Positions 1-9,300 of a DNA stretch of 64,000 bases are shown in pieces; the stretch's first letter is position 1, and every line of letters begins with the position of its first letter. The notes under the pieces were generated by a model. It searched no databases. It had not been told where the DNA came from and worked only from the letters and a program-made list of their open reading frames with translations. The position numbers were made by a program, and so were the translations under genes. The DNA is from Bdellovibrio bacteriovorus str. Tiberius (GTDB taxonomy: Bacteria > Bdellovibrionota > Bdellovibrionia > Bdellovibrionales > Bdellovibrionaceae), in contig NC_019567.1 in NCBI RefSeq assembly GCF_000317895.1, positions 2,542,001 through 2,606,000 on the forward strand, given 5' to 3'.

Positions 1-2
1 AC

Positions 3-344
3 AGCAATGCCGAAAGCCACGTGCTGCGCGCTGGCCCGGTGCTGTTACCCGGAGATTCCCCTAAATCCCAAGAGCTTTTATGGCGCCAGCAAAGCTTCGT
101 GCGCACATCCACAGTGCTGGTGTTGGGTCACCATGGCAGTAAAACCAGCACCTCCACGGAACTACTGACGTCACTGCCGCACCTGCGACAAGCCGTCACC
201 TCGGCGCGCTGGTCGCGCTACAAACATCCTCACCCTTCGGTCGTGCAACGACTGCAAGTGTCTCGCGTTCCCCTGCTGCGCACTGAGGACTGGGGGCACA
301 TCTGGATTGAAGGGAACACTTGGGACCACAAAAGTCCCCTGTGA
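3..344 (+). CDS. ComEC/Rec2-like competence protein, C-terminal end (partial)
   Basis: The reading frame is open from the window edge to a TGA at 342-344, so only the C-terminal part of about 113 residues is present. It contains VLVLGHHGSKTSTS, the typical end of the metallo-beta-lactamase-like domain at the C-terminus of ComEC/Rec2 proteins, in which a His-His-Gly-Ser segment is followed by a short strand and helix. In that family the full protein is an inner-membrane channel that brings single-stranded DNA into the cytoplasm during natural transformation. The membrane and OB-fold parts would lie upstream of the window. The assignment rests on this one motif and its C-terminal position; another MBL-fold hydrolase is possible. 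Confidence 0.65.
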   Translation, partial: SNAESHVLRAGPVLLPGDSPKSQELLWRQQSFVRTSTVLVLGHHGSKTSTSTELLTSLPHLRQAVTSARWSRYKHPHPSVVQRLQVSRVPLLRTEDWGHIWIEGNTWDHKSPL

Positions 345-455
345 AACTTTTAATCAACCTTTTCAACTTCGACAACTTTCTCCAGCAGGCCGCCCGCCAA
401 TTTCGCAATACCAAGAACGGCGTTTGCAGGTCCTTTTCCCTGGGGGACGATTCAA

Positions 456-3400
456 ATGAAAATTTTCAAGACAAGCCTGATACTGACGACCTTAAGCGTT
501 TCATCTGCGGCAGCTGATGTAACGGGCTATATTGATACAGTGAAGGAACTTGAAGACGGAACCGTGTCCATCCGTGGCTGGGCCTGCGATAGTGCGGTGA
601 GTTCCACCATCAATGTGCATTTGTACGCCGGCGCACCGGCTGGCAATAAAGACACCCAGTTTGTCACCTCCACGGCTGCAAATCTTGCTTCCGAATCGCA
701 GGTCAGCAGTGCCTGCCAGACCCAAAAAGTTTCTCATCGCTTTGAAGCACGCCTGCCCCGCGCCACCGCCTTGAAATATTCCTCTCAGCCTTTGTATGCC
801 TATGGCATTTCACTTTCCAAAAAAGCCAATCTGCAACTGGCACAATCTGGAAAGCACAGCATTCCCAGCCGCCGCGAAATCGCTGGCCAGATTGACTCCG
901 TTCAGGAACGCACGTCTGACGGTGCGGTGGTGATCCGAGGCTGGGCGTGCGATCGCTTCAACGATAAAAGCATTTCCGTGCACCTTTACGCCAATGCCGC
1001 GGCCGGTGGGGCTTCCGCCATTTTTGTGAAGTCTGCCCTAACAGGCAAATCTTCAGAATCCGCGATCAAAACCATTTGCGGCACAAAAGCCTCTGGCCAC
1101 CGCTTTGAATCCGTGATCCCAAAAGGGGTGGCGTTGCGCTTTGCCGGAAGCCCCGTATTTGCTCACGGCATTTCCACTTCCGGCGGCGCCAACAGCCTGA
1201 TCGGAAATGCCGGGCGTTTTTCCATCCCGAACTACCCTGCCGATCAAAAGCTGTCGCAGCTGATGCTGAACGCCGATGGCAGTTCAATCAGTGGTGATTT
1301 TGTGATTCCCGCCGGCTTTCGCGTGGAAATGGACCGCAATATCAACGTCAGAAATCTGACCATTCAGGGCCGCTTATTCTGCCCGGCAAAGGGTCATTTC
1401 ACCCTGAAGGCCTCCTCCCTGCATGTGCATGGATCAGAGGCATTACTTCAGTGCGGAACCAGCATGACGCCGTTTCAAGGACAACTGAAAATCGCCATCA
1501 AAGGTGGCGTGTTTCTCAAGGACAACTGCGACGGCGCTTTGGTCCCGTGCAGTGATCGCAACATCATGGCCATGAAAGGCGGGACCATCCGTCTGATTGG
1601 CAACAAGGCAAATTCCAAATGGCTGAAACTAAATAAAACAGCCGAACCCGGTTCTGCGGAAATAGTTCTGACCGAAGCCGTGCAATGGAAAGCAGGCGAC
1701 CGCATTGCCATCGCCCCCACGGCCTACCGCTATCTGGAAGCTGAAGAAGCCGTGATCAAATCCGTACAAGGCACACGCGTGATTTTGACGGCTCCGCTGA
1801 AGTATCGCCACAACGGGCAAAGTCACAGCTATAAAACCCCCACCAAAACCTGGGTTGTGGATGAACGCGCCGAAGTCGCCAACCTCACCCGCAATATTCA
1901 TATCACTTCTGATGGCAACACCGAGGCCATGAACTTCAAGGGCGCACATCTGATGATCATGCCCTCTTCCTATGGTTACATCGACGGAGTGGAATTTTCC
2001 CATATGGGCCGCATGGGTGAAATGGCCCGCTATCCTTTCCACTGGCACCGCGTCGGGGATGCTGCCGGTCAGTACATCAAAAACTCCAGCATTCACCATT
2101 CTTTCCAGCGCTGTATTACGGTGCATGCCACCAACAATGCGCTGGTTGAAAATAACGTGTGCTATGATCACTACGGGCATGGCTTCTTCCTGGAAGACGG
2201 CAATGAAGTTGGCAACACCTTTGCCAAAAACCTGGGCATCCTGTCCCGCCGCCCACTGCCAGATCGCCATATCCTTCAATCAGATATTGATGTCAGCAGC
2301 CCCGGCCGCTTCCCAGGACCTGCGACTTTCTGGGTGTCCAATCCCAACAATATCTTTAAAGACAACGTGGCAGCCGGCTCCCAGGGCACAGGCTATTGGA
2401 TGAGCTTTGCGCGCGGTGTTTCCTGCGAAAAATTCAACTGTTCCTTCCCGGACAGCCGCAAACCTGCCAATGTCTTCCCCCGCCTGGAAGTCACCCGTCA
2501 GTTTGATAACAATACCGCCCGCACCACCACCGTGGGCTTCACTTGGGATGGAGTGGCCGATGGGGCTCTGACAGAAAACCCCCGCAATCCTCACGATCGA
2601 AAAATCGTGACGGTTCACTATGCTCCCGCAAAAACTCCGACCATTCGCAATATGAAGGCTTTCAAAAGTGTGGAAGCCGCAATGTACACCCGCGCTCAGA
2701 CCATGAACTTCGTCAATGCCCTGTTTGCCGATAACCGCTCTAATATCTGGGCAGCCTACAATCTGGTTATGCGTGACAGTGCCGTGATTGCAATCAGCGG
2801 CAATCACCAGCCCGCTGAGTTTAAGGACAATTCCCACTTCACAGGTGCGCGCATCTATGACGGTCCGATGGATCTTAGCGGCATTGATTTCATCAACTTC
2901 AATGACGTGTCATATGGAAGCACCGTCATCAAACCCACTCCCTTTCGTTCAGTGGGCGCCTCAGAACGTTTTGCCAATGTCGCGCAAAAGCTGCGCTTCT
3001 TCCCCGAGCCATCAAGGAAAATCGTCTTTGATGCAGTCAGTGGTCCCACATCATTGGGCGGCACTGAATCTGCCAGCATCCGCGACTTGGATGGCAGTCT
3101 GACCGGCACACCCCAAAGCCTGCTGGTGCCAACTCATGCCTTTAACAATGCTCCGGGATGTGCTGCTCCAACTGACGAAAGTGTTCGTGCCATGCTTTGC
3201 AACTACGAAGTCGGCAGTCTGTATTTGTTTAATCCCAATAAAGCCACAACTGCGTTTGGCACCTCACGCAGTGATGGCGTAAAGCTGACCACCAACAACT
3301 TCATGAACAAAGTGAATCTGATCTATGGTGGTAAATATGAATACAACATCCACTATAATGAAGAACTGGATCTGGAGCGGATCACCGTAGTCTTTAAAAC

Positions 3401-3647
3401 CGCGAATCAAGGAGCCCTCAGTCCTGTTGTTGCCATCCGCGATCTGCCAGGCCGCCATTGCAAGATGTCGCAAGGTCGCTCCGTGGCGTCCTTATCCGAA
3501 CTGAGAAACGCACAGGACAGCGCCTATTACAGCGCCCCAGATGTGCTCTACATCAAAAACAAAGCCACGGGTAAGGCCGGCTATGTCACGGGTACCTCTA
3601 ACGCCCAGATCGGCCAGGGCGTGATGGGAAAAATTCTTTGCCAATAA
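456..3647 (+). CDS. Large secreted G8-domain / beta-helix protein with two N-terminal repeats
   Basis: This 1063-residue protein has a clear signal peptide (MKIFKTSLILTTLSVSSAAA). Two tandem repeats of about 116 residues follow (roughly 21-136 and 142-258), each with G-x-I-D near its start, IRGWACD in the middle, S-V/N-V-H-L-Y-A, a paired Cys and an HRFE segment. From about 265 to 400 the sequence resembles a G8 domain (FVIPAGFRVEMDRNINVRN), then a long right-handed beta-helix-like stretch rich in His and Asn. G8 plus beta-helix is the architecture of CEMIP/TMEM2-type hyaluronan-degrading and PKHD1-like surface proteins. Start ATG 456 follows a GGGGGA ribosome-binding site. Polysaccharide degradation or surface binding is an inference; no catalytic residues could be assigned. 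Confidence 0.8.
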   Translation: MKIFKTSLILTTLSVSSAAADVTGYIDTVKELEDGTVSIRGWACDSAVSSTINVHLYAGAPAGNKDTQFVTSTAANLASESQVSSACQTQKVSHRFEARLPRATALKYSSQPLYAYGISLSKKANLQLAQSGKHSIPSRREIAGQIDSVQERTSDGAVVIRGWACDRFNDKSISVHLYANAAAGGASAIFVKSALTGKSSESAIKTICGTKASGHRFESVIPKGVALRFAGSPVFAHGISTSGGANSLIGNAGRFSIPNYPADQKLSQLMLNADGSSISGDFVIPAGFRVEMDRNINVRNLTIQGRLFCPAKGHFTLKASSLHVHGSEALLQCGTSMTPFQGQLKIAIKGGVFLKDNCDGALVPCSDRNIMAMKGGTIRLIGNKANSKWLKLNKTAEPGSAEIVLTEAVQWKAGDRIAIAPTAYRYLEAEEAVIKSVQGTRVILTAPLKYRHNGQSHSYKTPTKTWVVDERAEVANLTRNIHITSDGNTEAMNFKGAHLMIMPSSYGYIDGVEFSHMGRMGEMARYPFHWHRVGDAAGQYIKNSSIHHSFQRCITVHATNNALVENNVCYDHYGHGFFLEDGNEVGNTFAKNLGILSRRPLPDRHILQSDIDVSSPGRFPGPATFWVSNPNNIFKDNVAAGSQGTGYWMSFARGVSCEKFNCSFPDSRKPANVFPRLEVTRQFDNNTARTTTVGFTWDGVADGALTENPRNPHDRKIVTVHYAPAKTPTIRNMKAFKSVEAAMYTRAQTMNFVNALFADNRSNIWAAYNLVMRDSAVIAISGNHQPAEFKDNSHFTGARIYDGPMDLSGIDFINFNDVSYGSTVIKPTPFRSVGASERFANVAQKLRFFPEPSRKIVFDAVSGPTSLGGTESASIRDLDGSLTGTPQSLLVPTHAFNNAPGCAAPTDESVRAMLCNYEVGSLYLFNPNKATTAFGTSRSDGVKLTTNNFMNKVNLIYGGKYEYNIHYNEELDLERITVVFKTANQGALSPVVAIRDLPGRHCKMSQGRSVASLSELRNAQDSAYYSAPDVLYIKNKATGKAGYVTGTSNAQIGQGVMGKILCQ

Positions 3648-3672
3648 GCCGGCAAAGAATTGAAAATAAGAT

Positions 3673-4662
3673 ATGAAAAAAATCCTCCTGTCAGTTCTGG
3701 TTTTGGTTCCAGTGGTGTTTTTTCTGTGGAACAAGCACGCATCGAAAACCGGCCTGAACCCCAAAGCCGTAGAATTCAAAATGCCCACCGGAGGTGATTT
3801 TCAAATCCCCTCCACTCTAGGGCTCTTTAATTCTTCGGATAAAAAAGGCAAAGTGCTGTTTGTCTTTTTTGGTTTCGCCCTCTGCCCGCATATCTGCCCG
3901 ATGACGCTGACAAATCTGGACCGCATGATCCAAAGTCTGCCGGCCGACAATCAGAACAAAGTCGAGGTCCTTTTCATCTCAATTGATCCCGAGCGTGACA
4001 CGCTGGAATCCCTGCAAAAACATTTAAATAATTTTAAATCCCCGATGGTTGCCGCCACGGATACCCACGAAAACCTGAAAGCCATCACGGCTCTTTTTGG
4101 CGCACGCTATTCACGCATACGAACCGGCAGTTCTTTCTTTGTGGATCATACCAGTCAGGTTTTTGTGATCAACAGTCGTGGCGAATGGGTCGAGACTCTG
4201 GATTACAATGTCCCGGCTGAAGAATATCGTCAGGCCCTGGAGACCGCGGATGACAAAAAACCTCTGGCTGAACGACAAATCTCTTTGAAAAACGTCAGCC
4301 TGCTAGGGGAAAATTTGAATTGCGATCTGGCCTCGCAAACCTTCTGCGAAATCAGCACTATTCAGAACACCTATCGCATCGAGATGACACCTCAACCGGT
4401 GCAGGAAGCACAGCCCACCACGGTCACCGTCCATATCAAAAACTCTATATCAACACCCCTGCTGCTAGATTTTGAAGGCGTTGAGCAGGACATGGGCTTT
4501 ATCCGTCCGGTACTGACCGGATCCGGCAACACCTATCAGACCTCTTTTGAGCTGCCTGTTTGTGAACTCAGCGAGATGCAGTGGCGCGTGCGTCTGGTAC
4601 TTGAAAGTCAGAACAGGGAAAGAGCTGCCCTTCAGTTCTATATGAAAACCAAAAGGCAGTAA
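3673..4662 (+). CDS. SCO1/SenC family copper/thioredoxin-fold protein with C-terminal extension
   Basis: 329 residues. An N-terminal membrane anchor (about 4-19) is followed by a thioredoxin fold with the SCO copper motif CPHIC (Cys71, Cys75), the ISIDPERDT segment and the later His in VDHTSQVF. In the family these three residues bind copper for assembly of the CuA site of cytochrome c oxidase or act as a redox switch. The SCO domain ends near residue 200. Another 125 residues or so follow, with beta-strand character (TVTVHIKNS, DMGFIRP) and look like a YtkA/FixH-type immunoglobulin-like domain, which is not part of standard SCO proteins. It starts 25 bases after the G8-protein gene and may be co-transcribed with it. 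No oxidase genes are nearby. Confidence 0.85.
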   Translation: MKKILLSVLVLVPVVFFLWNKHASKTGLNPKAVEFKMPTGGDFQIPSTLGLFNSSDKKGKVLFVFFGFALCPHICPMTLTNLDRMIQSLPADNQNKVEVLFISIDPERDTLESLQKHLNNFKSPMVAATDTHENLKAITALFGARYSRIRTGSSFFVDHTSQVFVINSRGEWVETLDYNVPAEEYRQALETADDKKPLAERQISLKNVSLLGENLNCDLASQTFCEISTIQNTYRIEMTPQPVQEAQPTTVTVHIKNSISTPLLLDFEGVEQDMGFIRPVLTGSGNTYQTSFELPVCELSEMQWRVRLVLESQNRERAALQFYMKTKRQ

Positions 4663-4679
4663 CTTGGCACCAGCAACGG

Positions 4680-4952
4680 TTAATTCCCGTCCCCGCGATC
4701 GTCGCCGATCTTTTTACAGATGACTCCGCATTTATTGAAAACATTCTTCGCGCGGTCCCAGCAGTACTTGTTGATTGGCGCGGTCCCCCGGGGGCAGGAA
4801 ATGCGACTGCCACCCGAGATAGGCTCAACCACAAAGTCCTCTTGAAATTCCTGAATCAGCTGCACCTCGTGCAGGGCCTGATCATCAGCTTGTTCGTCCG
4901 CAAAGGCAGACAGACTGATAGCCACTGTAAATAAAAGAATCCATTTGATCAT
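4680..4952 (-). CDS. Small secreted cysteine-containing protein, unknown function
   Basis: A 90-residue protein beginning MIKWILLFTVAISLSAFA, a typical signal peptide cleaved before DEQADDQ. The mature part has four cysteines (CPRG, YCWDR, KCGVICKK), which could form two disulphides, and ends in a short charged tail. I prefer the ATG at 4952 over an in-frame ATG at 4967 because GGAGG at 4961-4965 sits 8 bases before it. No family is recognised. It is convergent with the SCO-like gene, only 17 bases apart. Confidence 0.6.
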   Translation of the reverse strand: MIKWILLFTVAISLSAFADEQADDQALHEVQLIQEFQEDFVVEPISGGSRISCPRGTAPINKYCWDRAKNVFNKCGVICKKIGDDRGDGN

Positions 4953-5080
4953 TGGTCCATCCTCCATGGGGCTTAATGCCCGATGAAGAATCTTAGAAAT
5001 GCTTTTACTGGAATAACCACGGGAAACTTTCAGAGCTGCTACAATGCACAGGCACTGCGCCCTTTCCGGAAAACAAAAAA

Positions 5081-5108
5081 ACCCGCATCCTTGCGAGATG
5101 CGGGTTTT
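5081..5108. terminator. Bidirectional terminator after ald
   Basis: A perfect 9-bp stem (5081-5089 with 5097-5105) around a 7-base loop, with an A-run on its left and a T-run on its right, so it can terminate in either direction. It lies just downstream of the alanine dehydrogenase gene. Confidence 0.85.
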
Positions 5109-5130
5109 AAAATTTCAGAATTTTTAAACC

Positions 5131-6237
5131 TTAGATTTTGTAAGGTTTGTACTCCATGTGAAGGTCTTTTGCTACGGGCTCGTAAACAACGTGGCCACCG
5201 TAGGTGTTCAGACCTTTCAACAATGCAGGGGATTTCGCAACTGCATCTTCCACACCCATAGCCGCGATCATGGAACCGTAGCGCAGAGTTACGTTCGTCA
5301 ATGCGTAAGTGGATGTTCTAGGAACAACGCCTGGCATGTTTGGAACGCAATAGTGGATCACACCGTCAACTTCGTAAGTTGGGTTGGTGTGGGAAGTTGG
5401 GCGGCAAGTCTCGATACAACCACCCTGGTCAACTGCAACGTCAACAACAACAGAGCCTTTGGACATGGAAGAAACCATCTCTTTAGACACCAAAGTCGGA
5501 GCTTTGTGACCAGTGATCAGAACGCCACCAACTACCAGATCAGATTCTTTTACGGAATCTTCGATGTTTTTCGCGTTAGAGAACAAAGTCATGCAACGGC
5601 CCTGGAAGATATCATCAAGATATTCCAAACGAGCTGTGTTCACATCAAGGATAGTTACGGAAGCGCCCAAACCTACAGCCATTTTCGCTGCGTTGGTACC
5701 AACAACACCACCACCGATGATAGTGACTTTTGCTGGTTTAACACCCGTTACGCCACCCATCAGGATGCCTTTTCCACCGTGGTCTTTTTGCAGGTAGAAA
5801 GCACCGATCTGAGTCGCCATACGACCGGCAACTTCAGACATTGGAGTCAACAATGGCAAAGAGCCGTTGTCCAACTGGATAGTTTCGTAAGCGATCGCTT
5901 TCACTTTGCGTTCACAAAGAACTTTCGTCAGCTTCGCTTCTGCAGCCAAGTGAAGGTAAGTGTAAAGGATCTGATTTTCTCTCATCAGTTCGTATTCGTC
6001 TGGAAGAGGTTCTTTTACTTTTTGGATCATGTCCGCTTTTGCGTACACTTCTTTTTTGGTGTCGATGATTTTCGCACCAGCTTTTTCGTACTGCTCGTTA
6101 GAGATACCAGAGCCAACGCCCGCATCTTTTTCAACGATCACAGTGTGGCCTTCGCTCACATACTGACGCACGCCCGCTTCGGTCAAACCAACGCGGTTCT
6201 CAGAAATCTTAATCTCCTTAGGAACACCGATAATCAT
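5131..6237 (-). CDS. ald: Alanine dehydrogenase
   Basis: 368 residues, the usual length. It starts with the family signature ([16 protein letters not shown]), has the substrate-side segment LHLAAEAKL and a Rossmann NAD-binding loop [20 protein letters not shown], followed by an acidic residue (ILDVN). The enzyme interconverts L-alanine and pyruvate plus ammonia with NAD(H) in the cytoplasm. For a cell living on the protein of its prey, it would feed amino-acid carbon into central metabolism (inference). Start ATG 6237 has CAGGAG 7 bases upstream. Transcription ends at the hairpin at 5081-5108. Confidence 0.95.
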   Translation of the reverse strand: MIIGVPKEIKISENRVGLTEAGVRQYVSEGHTVIVEKDAGVGSGISNEQYEKAGAKIIDTKKEVYAKADMIQKVKEPLPDEYELMRENQILYTYLHLAAEAKLTKVLCERKVKAIAYETIQLDNGSLPLLTPMSEVAGRMATQIGAFYLQKDHGGKGILMGGVTGVKPAKVTIIGGGVVGTNAAKMAVGLGASVTILDVNTARLEYLDDIFQGRCMTLFSNAKNIEDSVKESDLVVGGVLITGHKAPTLVSKEMVSSMSKGSVVVDVAVDQGGCIETCRPTSHTNPTYEVDGVIHYCVPNMPGVVPRTSTYALTNVTLRYGSMIAAMGVEDAVAKSPALLKGLNTYGGHVVYEPVAKDLHMEYKPYKI

Positions 6238-6315
6238 GATTTACTCCTGTTATTCCGGTTTTGAAACTCCGCAACTATGCCAGATCGGTAATAAAAAGCA
6301 AGCGACCCCAAGAAA

Positions 6316-6398
6316 GGTGCCTGGTTGTTTTTTCTGGCGCATATGCATCAAACCAGACACCCATGATGCATTGTAGCCAGAAAAAACAACCAGGCACC
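6316..6398. repeat. Long perfect inverted repeat, REP/MITE-like
   Basis: Two perfect 23-base inverted arms (6316-6338 and 6376-6398) begin GGTGCCTGGTTG and end TTTTCTGGC. Inside lies a second perfect 8-bp pair (6343-6350 with 6364-6371), and the apical loop holds a third, slightly altered inverted copy of the GGTGYCTGGTT motif. It sits between the divergent-side leader of ald and the 3' end of the nitrilase-like gene. It could act as a terminator for the latter, but the nested arms look more like a REP/MITE-type element. Confidence 0.8.
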
Positions 6399-6400
6399 CT

Positions 6401-7192
6401 TTAGGGGTGGTTTATTTCGCTATAGAGCCAGCCGGGTTCGTTCAAGGTGCCTTTGGCTTGGATGCCGTCTTCAGGGTGGCCTTCTTCCAACGGGCTGTAG
6501 ATGGCGGCGTATCCGGTGTTTTCGGTGACGGTGGCGGTCCATGGGGCTTTCCCCAGAAGCTGGCTGACGATCACGAAGGCGTTATTTTCCATGGCGCGGG
6601 CTCTGGCACCCAGATGCACGCGGTTGCAGTCGATGGGGCTTTCGCTGCGGCTTGGGGCCAGAAGAATTTTGGCGCCCTCAGCAGCCATTGAGGCCGCCGG
6701 GCCCGGATATTCGACATCGGTGCTCATGCAAACAGCCATGTCGCCAAGACGGGTTTCAAAAACATTGAAGGCATTGCCACCGCTGACGATCCCCCACAGC
6801 TCTTCTTCAAGTTTGGTGACGTTCTTTTTGTCCTGTACACCCACCCCGCCGCTGGGTCCGACAAAGTAACTGCGGTTGACGAAGGCCTCTTGTTCGTTTT
6901 TGACCGGGATGGACGGAGCCACTATCGCGCACTGGTATTTTTTGGCCAGCTCTTGATAGGTCTCAAGGAATTTGTCTTTCATTTTATCCAGCTCACGAAC
7001 CTGCGCCTTGGGATCCTGCTGAGTGGTTTCCTTCATCAAAGACACTAATTCCATAGAGCCGTATTCGGGGAACACCAGCAGGGTTGCTTTATTTTCAACC
7101 GCTTCGCGCACCCAGGATTCCACCGAATGCTGCCAGCCCTCAAAGCTGGAATGCTTTTGCAACAGGTACTGAGCGGCAGCGACACGAATCAT
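6401..7192 (-). CDS. Carbon-nitrogen hydrolase (nitrilase superfamily)
   Basis: 263 residues. The Glu-Lys-Cys triad of the superfamily can be traced: Glu43 in FPEYGS, a Lys in the DKKNVTKLE stretch, and Cys in VCMSTDVEYP. These cytoplasmic enzymes hydrolyse amides or nitriles; the substrate cannot be read from sequence. I chose ATG 7192 (MIRVAAAQYL) because AAGGAG lies just upstream and the family always begins near this beta-strand; an in-frame start 13 codons earlier would add an unrelated stretch. It runs toward ald and is separated from it by the inverted repeat at 6316-6398. Confidence 0.85.
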   Translation of the reverse strand: MIRVAAAQYLLQKHSSFEGWQHSVESWVREAVENKATLLVFPEYGSMELVSLMKETTQQDPKAQVRELDKMKDKFLETYQELAKKYQCAIVAPSIPVKNEQEAFVNRSYFVGPSGGVGVQDKKNVTKLEEELWGIVSGGNAFNVFETRLGDMAVCMSTDVEYPGPAASMAAEGAKILLAPSRSESPIDCNRVHLGARARAMENNAFVIVSQLLGKAPWTATVTENTGYAAIYSPLEEGHPEDGIQAKGTLNEPGWLYSEINHP

Positions 7193-7344
7193 GGGGTACT
7201 CCTTAAGGGTGAGAAACCTAATCCTTCCCATATAAATTCCAAAAAAACACGCTATTTCCCGCCGTTTTTTGTCCGGTTTTCCCGGGGATCCGGAAGTTTC
7301 TACTGTACAAAATTCTGACAGGGGCGGATTTCCCGGACATCGAG

Positions 7345-7366
7345 TATTCTCCCCGCTCGGAGAATA
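7345..7366 (+). promoter_or_regulatory. Hairpin sequestering the ribosome-binding site of the 7369 gene
   Basis: TATTCTCC (7345-7352) pairs perfectly with GGAGAATA (7359-7366) around a 6-base loop. The GGAG of the right arm is the only ribosome-binding sequence for the ATG at 7369. If transcription begins upstream, the site is buried in an 8-bp stem, which would make translation conditional. Confidence 0.5.
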
Positions 7367-7368
7367 AT

Positions 7369-9021
7369 ATGAAATTAGCAGTACGTGTTTCCGCTATATT
7401 ACTGTTGTCCCTGAGCGCCCAGGCACAAAGCAAAGATGCCGCCACCCAGTGGCGTGTGACTCAGCCTGCGTGGACTGAATATCACGAAGAACAGTTCGGT
7501 CAGTTCGTGGCCCGTCTTGGCGACGCCGTTGAAAAACGCCAGTGCGGCAAGGTCAACACCTGTATGCTCAGCACGGCCAACATGTACTATGGCACCGACC
7601 CGTCGGGTTTGAAGTACTATTCTGATTGCGCGGATCTTCCGTATTATCTGCGTGGCTATTTCGCCTGGAAAAACGGTTTGCCGTTCTCTGTAACGGCAGA
7701 GGTTAAACCAAGTCCGCTGAACACCGACAAGGTGAAGGACGTTCGTTATTCCTCCCAAGGCAACATGGTCACCAAACGTTATGATGTCCTGACTAAAAAC
7801 GGGATTTTCAAAAACACTTATCCAAATGCTTTGGAAATCCTGAATGACGTGGTTCCGGGCCTGACTTATTCCGCGACCCTGCGCATGTCCGGCAGCGAAG
7901 ACGCGGAACTTTACACGGATTTCTATCCGGTGAAAATTGACCGCCAGGGCATCCGTCCCGGCACCGTGATCTATGATCCAAACGGCCACGTGGCTGTTGT
8001 CTATAAAGTCACTGATGACGGCCGTGTGTTCTATATCGATGCTCACCCGGACAATTCTTTGACGATGGGTATGTTCACGCCGAAGTTTGTGCGTTCAAAC
8101 CCAAATCAGGGTGCGGGCTTTAAAAAATTCCGTCCTTTGTCGCTGGTTGATGCAAAACAGGATTCTTCGGGCGCTTATGCTGGTGGCAAAATCGTGGCAG
8201 CAAACAACTATCAACTGCGTGACTACAGCCTGGAGCAGTTCTATGGAACTCAACCGGACAGTGCCGGCTGGAGCAAAGGAAAGTTCCTGTTCCGCGGTCA
8301 GCAAGTCACTTATTACGATTATATCCGCCTAAGCCTGACAGAAGGTGAAGCCCACATCGACCCATTGAAAGACATGGCGCAACTGACTGATGATATTTGC
8401 GTCAGCCTTAAAGACCGTGTCGCAGCCGTCGATGCAGCAAGAACTTCAGGTGTGGCGGCGAAACCTCACCCAGAACGTCTGCCGGTGAATATCTTCGGTA
8501 CCGAAGGCGAGTGGGAAAACTATGCGACCCCTTCCCGTGATGCCCGTTTGAAAGTGGCGTACATGGATCTGGTGACGTCGACACGCGCGAACATTGAAAA
8601 GTACAAAAAACGTGATCCATCCATCCGCTATAACGGCGGCAACCTGGCTCAGGATCTGTTCAATATCTACGCGCAAAAAGCCCAGGCTTGTCAGTTCTCT
8701 TACACCACTACCAGTGGCAAAACTGTGATGATGAATCTGGAAGCTGCAAGACAAAGACTGTTTGCCATGAGCTTTGACCCGTATCACTGTATCGAGCTTC
8801 GCTGGGGCGCTCGCATCCCGGCAGAACTTGCATCCTGCCAGGACGACGCGAACAAACGTTCCTGGTATGAGCGCGAACAATGGTTGCGCAACCAGTGGGA
8901 ACGTCGTTATGACGTCCGCATGGACTACAGCCTGAATGAACTGACCGGTCCCATCCAAGGCGTTGGTATCGCGAATCCACCGGATGTAGATATCGTTGGT
9001 TACTTGAAATCCCAGAGATAA
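7369..9021 (+). CDS. Secreted NlpC/P60- or CHAP-like protein, putative cysteine hydrolase
   Basis: 550 residues with signal peptide MKLAVRVSAILLLSLSAQAQ. The middle section has features of a papain-like NlpC/P60 or CHAP fold: a Cys at the start of a helix (SDCADLPYYLRGYFAWK, about residue 87), then NGHVAVVYKV with the candidate catalytic His (about 207) and YIDAHPDNS after it. Enzymes of this fold cut peptidoglycan peptides or other amide bonds. The C-terminal half is alpha-rich, with several Cys and Trp, and is not recognised. In a periplasmic predator, a role in remodelling prey or own cell wall would fit, but this is inference. Translation may be regulated by the hairpin over its ribosome-binding site. 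Confidence 0.6.
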   Translation: MKLAVRVSAILLLSLSAQAQSKDAATQWRVTQPAWTEYHEEQFGQFVARLGDAVEKRQCGKVNTCMLSTANMYYGTDPSGLKYYSDCADLPYYLRGYFAWKNGLPFSVTAEVKPSPLNTDKVKDVRYSSQGNMVTKRYDVLTKNGIFKNTYPNALEILNDVVPGLTYSATLRMSGSEDAELYTDFYPVKIDRQGIRPGTVIYDPNGHVAVVYKVTDDGRVFYIDAHPDNSLTMGMFTPKFVRSNPNQGAGFKKFRPLSLVDAKQDSSGAYAGGKIVAANNYQLRDYSLEQFYGTQPDSAGWSKGKFLFRGQQVTYYDYIRLSLTEGEAHIDPLKDMAQLTDDICVSLKDRVAAVDAARTSGVAAKPHPERLPVNIFGTEGEWENYATPSRDARLKVAYMDLVTSTRANIEKYKKRDPSIRYNGGNLAQDLFNIYAQKAQACQFSYTTTSGKTVMMNLEAARQRLFAMSFDPYHCIELRWGARIPAELASCQDDANKRSWYEREQWLRNQWERRYDVRMDYSLNELTGPIQGVGIANPPDVDIVGYLKSQR

Positions 9022-9038
9022 TTTCCTGGCTCCCGGGC

Positions 9039-9207
9039 GGGAGCGGGCCCGCACTGGTCTCGCCGGCCTCCTGCCTGCGACTTCGCGACACGCCGTCCGG
9101 GCTCTGCTGTGGCCCGCGCTGCGCGCGGGTGCGCGCCATCCGGGCGCCCACAGAGGTCGCTTTCGTCACTGGCATGAGTCCGTCGTGCCCAGCGCAGCCC
9201 CACTCCC
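9039..9207 (-). repeat. Type II GC-rich palindromic element, copy A
   Basis: Outer arms 9039-9057 and 9189-9207 match at 15 of 19 positions, and three of the four mismatches become G-U wobbles if the minus strand is transcribed. Inside are a 7-bp hairpin (9113-9129) and a hairpin with an ATCC loop, followed by CAGAGGTC. The last two motifs recur in copy B at 31812-31950. Confidence 0.6.
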
Positions 9208-9300
9208 CCGATGCGATTTACGAATCAACTTGTAGAATAATTAATTTCAAAGATGTAACTGCGGATTTACGCTTTGGCGTATTTGCAGTAAAACGTTTTC

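Noticed and set aside
5158-6264. 368-codon plus-strand frame opposite ald
   Set aside because: Exact shadow of alanine dehydrogenase, with unnatural Phe/His/Val composition.
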